Shown in pieces: positions 24,206-30,835 of a DNA stretch of 41,871 nt. The position numbers and the translations under genes were made by a program. This stretch comes from SCRD01 sp046705285 (GTDB lineage: Bacteria; Acidobacteriota; Terriglobia; UBA7540): assembly GCA_046705285.1 (NCBI GenBank), contig JBJKQK010000159.1, forward strand, positions 1 through 41,871, written 5' to 3'. The notes under the pieces were generated by a model. The model ran no database searches. It was given only the letters and a program-made list of their open reading frames with translations, and was not told where the DNA came from. Each line of letters opens with the position of its first letter. Positions within the stretch are counted from its first letter, which is position 1.

Positions 24206-26572
24206 TCAGTTAAGGAAGAGCGTGCCAGTGGTGATCCGTACCATTTTCTCGCAGGAGATAACGCTGATTGCTCGGCTGCGGCTGACCTGAGGGCATGGCG
24301 AGCTCGTCTGGGTTGGGGCAAAATGTTCGAAGGGTTTGAAGGCTTCCCGCATGGCCTGCTGGTACTGGACGACGTCGTAGCCGCGCCAGGCTTCCCACAG
24401 CGTAAAGGCGCGGAAGCGGTCGTCAGGGAATTTGGAGCCGGCATCCGTCACAATATACTCGATGGTTTCCCCCGGACGCAGCCTGACTCCTGAGCGGTCC
24501 AATTGCCGGGCGACGATGGCCGTGGCTGTGTCTTTCCGGTAGGCTTCCGGCGCCCGTGTCAGGCGCTTGCTGATGATCAGTTCTTCCACATCCGTACTTC
24601 CGTCTGCCAGGCGGTCGAGATAGCGGTCGCGAATCCGGCGGGCTTCTTCGAGCTTGATGCGGTAACTTTCAAAATTGTCGGCCTCGGCCAGAATCTCTAG
24701 AATCTCATGCTGCATGCGCGAAACGATGGGGGGTGTGTCATGCCGACGGCACTCAAGCCCGCGAATCTTCAACTCGCCATTTTCCGCCACAGCAAAAAAA
24801 CGATTTGGCACCGGGATCTCAGCGTTTTGCCGGGAGGGCAGAAAAACCACGTAGCGATAGACTGCTTCAAGCGCCAACGGCAGGCTGGTGAGCCGTTCGA
24901 TCTCCTGTGCCAGCTGCTCGTAATCCTCGCGCGTGGCGCCCTGCCGCTGGACGTAAAGTGAATCGACCAGCGCATGCAGAACGCGGTAACCTTTTAGCTC
25001 AGCGGTTTCTTTTGCTACCAGAAGCTTCTCCCGCGCCAGTGCGTTGATGGCTTCGTGCGCTTCGATTTTGCCAAAGCGCGCGTTCTTGTAGCCCGTATAG
25101 CCGAAACAGCAGACCAACAGCCACTTCAGCGCCGATCGCCGCAGGCTGTAGCTGGCCGCATTCTCTGCTGGAACCGGAAATTGCCCGGGTAAGCTCTGAA
25201 TTTCCTCGGCGGCTTGCAACCGCTGCTTGTACTGCTGACGTTTTGCGATCAGCCGTTCCACCACGCGGCTGGTGATGCCGCGGCGCCGCTGGCAAACGCG
25301 ATAGCCCAGCTCCGGGACGCGGGGCGCATCCGGACAGCAGCGGCAGTTGACGGTCTCAGGTGAAACGTTGAAGCGCGCCATGATGTTGGGATATTCGCTC
25401 GAAAAATCGAGTTCAGCGACATTCTCAAAGAATCCCAGGCGCGGCGGAAAGACCAGACCGCCACGGTCGGCCAGCAGCAGTTCGTCCGGATGTTTGGGAG
25501 TTTCAGGCTCGGCTTTCTGGGCCGGGATGAGCGTGCCGTCGCGGAAAGCCGTCTCCATTTGCATGTAAGAGATGCCGGTGCCGGTGGTGGTGCGGGCCGC
25601 GTATTGCACAGGGAGCTTGGTGATGCGGACCAGTTCCCACAGGCCGTCCAGTTCGCACTGGTGCGCGATGAAAGAATTGCGAAGATCGACGTGAAGGCGT
25701 CCGCAAAGCGTGGTCGAACTTCCCTTGTAAAGGATGCGCCCGTAGCTCATGTAACTGCGTGAGCGGCTGTGCCCCACGGGCGCCCGGTCGCGATTGAGAC
25801 TGAGCGCAAACCCCAGCCGTTGCGCCTGCCGCATCAGAGCCGGGAGCAGTGTTGAATCGCCCCATTCGGTGACGATCAGGTCGGGATCGTGTGCGTGCAG
25901 CAGGCGCTCAACACCACGAGCCACGGGCTCGTCCGAGTCCTCGAGAATTTGCAGCTCGCCATCGATTTCTGCCACCAGCGCGCCGCGCCGGCCATGCTGA
26001 GGGTCGACTTGGCCCAGCCCTTCCAGGCGCAATTGCAACGTCCGTAGCGGTGGCAACTCGTAGTCGAGAGCCCATTCGTCGTCACGGCATTCGATGGCGC
26101 GAATAATCGGGGTGTCCTGCCGTGCGATTTCGACATCCACTCGCGCCAGTGGAAACGCCTTCTTTTCCCAGCAATAAATAGCTGCAAGCATCAGGTCAGA
26201 GTTGTAAAGCGTGAACCGGGTGTCATAACGGCGGACGGAGCGTGCCAGCGCCGCGAATTGCGCCGGATGAAACACGGTGACTTCCAGGACCCGGATCGAC
26301 TGCCCGTCCCAGATGCTGAATTTTTCGGCATACGCACAGCGAATATGCGCGCGCGACGCTAACGCCCGGCTCAACTGTCGCAAGCGCGACTCTGTCCCAT
26401 GGACGTAAAAGCGCGGATGAAACGACGGGTCAATCAGACGAAGTCGGTTCTGGTTCGTCTGGAGCAGCCACAATGTCATCCCCGCCGGGGAAGGGTAGAG
26501 ATCGAGAATCCATCCACTGATTTTCAAGGTTAATCCCCAATCGCGCTTCAATTGAGCGCAGCCGGATTTCAT
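24206..26572 (-). CDS. B-family DNA polymerase of the archaeal Dpo2/PolB2-like group
   Basis: This 788-residue protein has the family-B architecture. Motif A is DFSSEYPNIM with Asp389 (canonical DxxSLYPSI). The motif B region is RRSALKWLLVCCFGYTGY with Arg478-479 and Lys483 (Asn of the canonical motif lost). Motif C is ALVDSLYV with Asp537 (canonical DTDS, first Asp lost). The exonuclease motifs look eroded: LRLE at 181-184 instead of DxE, WGDS at 237-240 and no clear YxxxD. Cysteines 410, 412, 413 and 427 lie between motifs A and B. The ATG at 26572 is the first in frame; TTG 26527 or ATG 26479 are alternatives. It overlaps the upstream 115-aa gene by 98-143 nt depending on start for 26527/26572, and by 50 nt for 26479. 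A damage-tolerance polymerase is likely but inferred. Confidence 0.85.
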   Translation of the reverse strand: MKSGCAQLKRDWGLTLKISGWILDLYPSPAGMTLWLLQTNQNRLRLIDPSFHPRFYVHGTESRLRQLSRALASRAHIRCAYAEKFSIWDGQSIRVLEVTVFHPAQFAALARSVRRYDTRFTLYNSDLMLAAIYCWEKKAFPLARVDVEIARQDTPIIRAIECRDDEWALDYELPPLRTLQLRLEGLGQVDPQHGRRGALVAEIDGELQILEDSDEPVARGVERLLHAHDPDLIVTEWGDSTLLPALMRQAQRLGFALSLNRDRAPVGHSRSRSYMSYGRILYKGSSTTLCGRLHVDLRNSFIAHQCELDGLWELVRITKLPVQYAARTTTGTGISYMQMETAFRDGTLIPAQKAEPETPKHPDELLLADRGGLVFPPRLGFFENVAELDFSSEYPNIMARFNVSPETVNCRCCPDAPRVPELGYRVCQRRRGITSRVVERLIAKRQQYKQRLQAAEEIQSLPGQFPVPAENAASYSLRRSALKWLLVCCFGYTGYKNARFGKIEAHEAINALAREKLLVAKETAELKGYRVLHALVDSLYVQRQGATREDYEQLAQEIERLTSLPLALEAVYRYVVFLPSRQNAEIPVPNRFFAVAENGELKIRGLECRRHDTPPIVSRMQHEILEILAEADNFESYRIKLEEARRIRDRYLDRLADGSTDVEELIISKRLTRAPEAYRKDTATAIVARQLDRSGVRLRPGETIEYIVTDAGSKFPDDRFRAFTLWEAWRGYDVVQYQQAMREAFKPFEHFAPTQTSSPCPQVSRSRAISVISCEKMVRITTGTLFLN

Positions 26573-26777
26573 GATCGAGGCCCACGGCTACGTTGATGGC
26601 GTCCATCGCGTTGACCGGAAACTCGTACGTGCAGGCTTGAATGTAGAGCCGCACACGATTGAACATGGCCTCGAAGTGCGCGCGCTCTTCCCGGCGCAGC
26701 GCCCGTCCGAAAACACGTTCCCAGTTCAGCATTTCCTGTTCAAGCAGATTGCGGAATGTGGCAATGGTTCGTCCCAT
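26430..26777 (-). CDS. Small unknown protein of the PolB2-like cassette
   Basis: This 115-residue protein lies between the RecA-like gene and the polymerase. It is mostly helical by composition (residues 1-85: TIATFRNLLEQEMLNWERVF, RREERAHFEAMFNRVRLYI, NAMDAINVAVGLDHEIRLRS) with an acidic, disordered tail (DDIVAAPDEPEPTSSD). No family is recognised. The ATG has AGGTGA 4 nt upstream and begins 8 nt after the RecA-like stop. Its 3' end overlaps the polymerase frame, suggesting coupled translation. Its position suggests an adaptor between polymerase and RecA-like protein, which is inference. Confidence 0.75.
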   Translation of the reverse strand: MGRTIATFRNLLEQEMLNWERVFGRALRREERAHFEAMFNRVRLYIQACTYEFPVNAMDAINVAVGLDHEIRLRSIEARLGINLENQWMDSRSLPFPGGDDIVAAPDEPEPTSSD

Positions 26778-26785
26778 GGTTCACC

Positions 26786-27547
26786 TCACCCCGCAAGCGT
26801 TGCCGCCAGACCCAGGCTGGCGCTCGTCGGGCCGCGTTCGCATACCAGATTGGATCGGCCGCCTTCACCCAGGCTGAAGCGCCACACCTCGCTGGCCGCA
26901 TGGCAGGTTCGGACAAAGAAGTTTTTACGGGCGGCGGAAGGCGTAAAGGTTATCGCAGCGGAGAAGATCGCGATGCTGAGGGGCTGTCGGGCCAGGCGGC
27001 CGAGGTTGCCGATCGCCTGCTCAAAGGCCACGCCCGCATCCCAGTCGCGAACGTCTTCGTCGAAATAAAGATCCGGTAAGGCTGTTACAACCAGGATGTC
27101 TGCAGGGAAGCTTTCAAGAAAGAGCGGCACGCGCGCGACCAGTTCCGTGAGCTGGAAGCAGGTGAAAGCGCGCGCAATCTGAATCTGGCTGTTGAACCGT
27201 TCAAAAGGAACCCGGCGCTCGCGTGCCAGCCGGGCCAGCAACCGCGGATCGGCTGAGTTGGCGCCATCAAGGAAGAGCACTTGCTTGCCTTGGAGCAGAA
27301 GACGCGGCAGAAAATAGTGGCTCAATTTGGGGGTGCTGCCGGGACCGTGAAAAACTGCAATACCTTGTTCAGGAAAGACCCATGGCGTCTTTCGATGCGG
27401 CGATCTTGAAGGAAGCATTTGGATTGCGGTCGAAAGTGAACCGGCAGAGTTGTTTTTGAACAGGATTTCTTGCGAGTTATCACGAAAATCACGTTTAAGT
27501 GATTCGTAAAATTCACCTTGTGTGCTATGGAGGAGAGTTGATTTCAT
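26786..27547 (-). CDS. RecA/RadA-like protein with degenerate P-loop (PolB2 cassette)
   Basis: This 253-residue protein has a RecA-type core: GIAVFHGPGSTPKLSHYFLP at 62-81 (Walker A position, but GPGSTPKL in place of GxxxxGKT), QVLFLDGANSADPRLLARLA at 89-108, the segment IQIARAFTCFQLTELV at 122-137 and a Walker B-like ADILVVTALPDLYFDED at 149-165. The altered P-loop suggests weak or no ATP hydrolysis, as in the RecA-like ImuA proteins of bacterial mutagenesis cassettes. It is the first gene of the three-gene cassette and lies behind a recognisable promoter. The ATG at 27547 was chosen; a GTG at 27565 would add six residues. Confidence 0.75.
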   Translation of the reverse strand: MKSTLLHSTQGEFYESLKRDFRDNSQEILFKNNSAGSLSTAIQMLPSRSPHRKTPWVFPEQGIAVFHGPGSTPKLSHYFLPRLLLQGKQVLFLDGANSADPRLLARLARERRVPFERFNSQIQIARAFTCFQLTELVARVPLFLESFPADILVVTALPDLYFDEDVRDWDAGVAFEQAIGNLGRLARQPLSIAIFSAAITFTPSAARKNFFVRTCHAASEVWRFSLGEGGRSNLVCERGPTSASLGLAATLAG

Positions 27548-27580
27548 TGCCGATGCTCGTTCCACGGATCTTTCTACAAG

Positions 27581-27612
27581 GCGATAATAGGCGAATAAAA
27601 AGCGAAAATCAA
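27581..27612 (-). promoter_or_regulatory. Promoter of the PolB2 cassette with phased GCGA repeats
   Basis: On the minus strand there is TTGATT (27607-27612, 4 of 6), a 17-bp spacer and TATTAT (27584-27589, 5 of 6). Read on the plus strand, GCGAT/GCGAA/GCGAA occur at 27581, 27591 and 27602, i.e. 10 and 11 bp apart, on one face of the helix and covering the promoter. This arrangement suits a repressor site. Confidence 0.55.
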
Positions 27613-28269
27613 GCGGAACTCTTGGGCGCCGGTTTTGCCTTTATCTTCCCTTGGCTGGCCTGTGTCTGATCGAGCATCTGCGCCGAATGGAATGCGAAAA
27701 ACCTGCCTGCGGAGCGTAGTTCTTTCCAGACGATCTTTTCTGGTTCCTAAAATAAAATCCCTCTAATCAGATAGTTACATAAGCGTCATTTGGCAGGGAT
27801 CTTGCTCCGTATATCTAACGTCTGGCAAGGCGTGGGTATTCGAGCCTCTGACTGCCAAGCACTTGCTTTCCCACGTCTGCGCTTCCATGTCGGGCAGATT
27901 CTCAAATGGCGAGGGCCTTGCTGGGCTCGCTAACAGTCTTTGGGCAAAGAACTTAGTCGTCACACCATGTTGACCTTCCGAACTGTTTTCCTCCACCCAA
28001 GGGGGGCAAATGATGCCCCCCTTCCCTCCTCTCGTGGAAAGTGTCATCTTGGGGCATGGCTGCACAGGGCCGAAATTGCTGCATGGCTCCTTCGCCATAC
28101 CTGGTGCGGTTCGCACAACTTTTAGCCCTCCACTCAGTAATTTACCTGCGGGGTTTTGGGTATTTCCACGGATTGCCTTCTCTGTAGGTTATCGCTAGCT
28201 TGGAAGTGTCTTCCAAGGACAGACACTATTTGCGCTGCCTCATTTTGGCGTATGGAGCGGGGAAACTGC
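27613..28269. other. Divergent intergenic region
   Basis: About 650 bp separate the PolB2 cassette promoter from the response regulator. The frames present (for example 113 codons on the minus strand at 27775-28116) show no domain or ribosome site. It contains the hairpin at 28001-28021 and presumably the response-regulator promoter, which I could not place. Confidence 0.45.
28001..28021. repeat. G/C-run hairpin
   Basis: GGGGGGCA (28001-28008) and TGCCCCCC (28014-28021) form a perfect 8-bp stem with a 5-nt loop. There is no T-run on either side. It may be a structural or regulatory element of the divergent region. Confidence 0.45.
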
Positions 28270-28983
28270 ATGGGTTTACGGGCGGAAGGCATGGTTATCA
28301 GCATTGCGAGACAAGCCGGGTTGCCCTCTCAGTATCCGAAAAAGGCTGCCCAGCCTGTCAGGATTCTGGTGGCCGACGACCATCAAATTGTGCGGCAAGG
28401 CCTGAGGACAATTCTGGATCGCGAAGGTTTCGATATCGTTGGGGAAGCCTCGGATGGTCGAGAAGCCGTTTCGTGGGCGGTGGAACTGCAACCCGATCTG
28501 GTTGTGCTGGACATCGGGATGCCTGTCATGACCGGTATTGAGGCGGCGGCCGAGATCCGGAGGTCTGTCCCTTCTGCAAAACTCATCCTGTTGACCGTTC
28601 ACACCGAAAACCGGTACATTCTGGAAGCCTTGAGATCCGGAGCACGTGGCTACGTCCTCAAGTCGCGTGCGTCGGGAGAACTGGTTGAGGCGATCCACGA
28701 GGTTCTTGAGGGTAGGATGTATCTGAGTCCGGGAATATCCCAGACTGTTGTAGAGGCCTATCTTCAGCAGAGCGCCAGCGGAAGCGAATCACTGACCCGC
28801 CGCGAGCTCCAGGTCCTCCAACTCGTGGCCGAAGGCAAGACCACCAAAGAGATCGCGGCATCTCTTAGCGTCAGTGTCAAAACAGCGGATTCCCACCGAA
28901 GCAACATCATGCACAAGCTCAACATGCACAGTGTGGCCGATCTGGTTCGATACGCCATCCGGCGAGGACTTGTGCAGCCCTAG
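28270..28983 (+). CDS. NarL/FixJ-family response regulator
   Basis: This 237-residue two-domain regulator has a receiver domain with VADDHQIVRQGL (acidic pocket), the phospho-acceptor Asp in LVVLDIGMPVMTG, the LLTVHTE Thr position and the YVLKSRA Lys. The C-terminal LuxR-type helix-turn-helix is LTRRELQVLQLVAEGKTTKE onwards. The ATG at 28270 has GGGGA 6 nt upstream; the frame is open further up to 28156 without a better site, and the ATG at 28291 is a possible shorter start. No histidine kinase is nearby, so its sensor is elsewhere. It is followed by an orphan sigma-54 activator. Confidence 0.9.
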   Translation: MGLRAEGMVISIARQAGLPSQYPKKAAQPVRILVADDHQIVRQGLRTILDREGFDIVGEASDGREAVSWAVELQPDLVVLDIGMPVMTGIEAAAEIRRSVPSAKLILLTVHTENRYILEALRSGARGYVLKSRASGELVEAIHEVLEGRMYLSPGISQTVVEAYLQQSASGSESLTRRELQVLQLVAEGKTTKEIAASLSVSVKTADSHRSNIMHKLNMHSVADLVRYAIRRGLVQP

Positions 28984-29207
28984 GAACTTTACGCCTCCTA
29001 TGCAGGGTATTCCCCCACATGTTTGCGGTGTTTCCCCGTAACAATTCCTGTAATTGCCCAATTGTGGATGTATTTCCGTGCACATATCATGTGTCTTAAA
29101 GATGCAGTACGTGAAAGTGCGGGACTCCTTGACCGCACGGTGGGAAAAGAAAGCAACCACCGGTTAAGGTGATCCCAAACAGGCGGGAAGTTGAGAGGAG
29201 GGGCAGT

Positions 29208-30335
29208 TTGACTAACACAGTGAAATCTCTGGATGGTTTGGTAGGCAAAGGAAGAGATTCCGGATCTCACACACAAGCCGGAGCAGGAAAGGCGGAGGCT
29301 GGCTTCGTCGCTGTCAGTCCAGTGATGAGGGATATCCGCCGGCAGATTCGTCAGATCGCAGATTTTGATATTCCTGTATTGCTCCTGGGTGAAAGCGGGA
29401 CCGGAAAGGGCGTTGTTGCAAGCATGATTCACGAATTGTCATGCCGTTCTGCCCAGAGATTTATGAAGATCAACTGCGCAGCCTTGCCCTCTGAGCTTCT
29501 CGAAAGCGAGCTTTTCGGTTATGAGGCAGGCGCTTTTACCGGCGCAACAAAGGCTAAGGCAGGCAAGTTTGAAGCTTGCCACCGCGGGACAATTCTGCTG
29601 GATGAGATTGCCGAGATGCCGATTGGACTCCAGGCAAAGCTCCTGCATGTGCTGCAGGACGGCGAATTTTCGCGGCTGGGCAGTTTCACTCCAACTCAAG
29701 TGGACGTCAGAGTCATCGCCGCCACCAACGCCAGGATAACTCAGGCGATTGCATCGGGAACATTCCGTCGCGATCTTTACTATCGCCTGAACGTCTACAC
29801 GATCTGTCTGCCACCCTTGAGGGACAGGCGGGAAGACATCCCGGCGCTCCTCGACCACTTTATCGCATTCTGGTCAGAGCAAATTGATCGTTCACCGTTG
29901 CCCATTTCCAAGACGCTTCTGGATGCTTCGATGGATTACGCATGGCCAGGGAACATCCGCGAATTGGAGAATTTTGTTCGCCGCTATTTGATTATCGGAG
30001 ACGAGTCGCAGGCTCTCAGACAAATACAACAGGATGGAAGCCTGTACGGCGGCACAGCTGTCCAGCCAGAAACCCTGGTCAACAATGGCGCGGAACTGCA
30101 ACCTGGCGATCTGAAGCAGAAGGTCCGTCGCCTAAAAGAGGGAGCGGAACGCGCGGCAATCGCTCGGGCGCTCTCGCTGACAGGCGGCAACCGGACTGAA
30201 GCCGCACGCCTCCTGCACATCAGCGTCAGAGCACTGCAATACAAGATTCGCAATTTCGGCGTGGATACCGTGGCGGCGCGAACGAACCCCACTCCCGCGG
30301 GAGGGATCTCGGCAACGTTCGGGCAGCAGATTTAG
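29208..30335 (+). CDS. Orphan sigma-54-dependent transcriptional activator
   Basis: The protein has 375 residues from a TTG at 29208 that has AGGAGGGG about 5 nt upstream; a GTG at 29169 is weaker. The AAA+ domain has Walker A GESGTGKG, the sigma-54-contacting loop GAFTGA, Walker B GTILLDEIAEM and the arginine-finger region FRRDLYYRLNVY. A Fis-type helix-turn-helix closes the protein (GGNRTEAARLLHISVRALQYKI). There is no receiver, PAS or GAF domain; only about 40 unstructured residues precede the AAA+ part, so control must come from a partner protein or from expression level. The preceding gene is a response regulator on the same strand, 224 bp upstream. Confidence 0.9.
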   Translation: MTNTVKSLDGLVGKGRDSGSHTQAGAGKAEAGFVAVSPVMRDIRRQIRQIADFDIPVLLLGESGTGKGVVASMIHELSCRSAQRFMKINCAALPSELLESELFGYEAGAFTGATKAKAGKFEACHRGTILLDEIAEMPIGLQAKLLHVLQDGEFSRLGSFTPTQVDVRVIAATNARITQAIASGTFRRDLYYRLNVYTICLPPLRDRREDIPALLDHFIAFWSEQIDRSPLPISKTLLDASMDYAWPGNIRELENFVRRYLIIGDESQALRQIQQDGSLYGGTAVQPETLVNNGAELQPGDLKQKVRRLKEGAERAAIARALSLTGGNRTEAARLLHISVRALQYKIRNFGVDTVAARTNPTPAGGISATFGQQI

Positions 30336-30789
30336 CAACTCTCTAACAGCATCCAGCGGAAACGTGGTCCCTTGCTCAGGACGGGGACAGCGCCTTCAGA
30401 AGACCGCGATGTTTCAAGACCATCTGGTGGCGTCGCTGCCTTCAGTCCAGTGGGGTCATGAAACCACGATAAGAATTCCCGTCCGGAATAAAAAATTCAA
30501 TCGCTGTTCATCTCGATCGGCACCCAGCCACGCAATCTGAACGTGGCGGATTGCTGCATGCCTTCAGAACTACACACGGATTCACATTGTATGTCCATCC
30601 TGATCTAATCGCTTGCTCTATTGATGCAGATCAGGGCCAGCCGATTTGATGGTAACCTTCCAGCTGGGCTTCGTAACGCTGAGTGCCGGACCCGGCGCGG
30701 TTTGAAAATGCCTGCCTGAAGGTTGTGGCGGCGGCAAACTGAGCTACCACCGATCTCTCCGTCTGGACGCCCCGAACGGCCCGAGGCTG
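30336..30789. other. Intergenic stretch without gene
   Basis: About 450 bp lie between the sigma-54 activator and the GH36-like gene. No frame has a plausible product. I found no clear -24/-12 promoter (TGGCAC-N5-TTGC). Confidence 0.45.
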
Positions 30790-30795
30790 TATAAT
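30790..30795 (+). promoter_or_regulatory. TATAAT -10 hexamer before the GH36-like gene
   Basis: A perfect TATAAT lies about 41 bp before the ATG at 30836. No good -35 hexamer is found at 16-19 bp, so an activator may be needed. The start region has GAGGGTGGTG as ribosome site. Confidence 0.4.
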
Positions 30796-30835
30796 GTGCA
30801 ATTCACCGTGTGAGCGGAATAAAAAGAGGGTGGTG

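Noticed and set aside
27775..28116. 113-codon minus frame between the PolB2 cassette and the response regulator
   Set aside because: Low-complexity, Cys/Pro-scattered translation with no ribosome site; contains the G/C hairpin.
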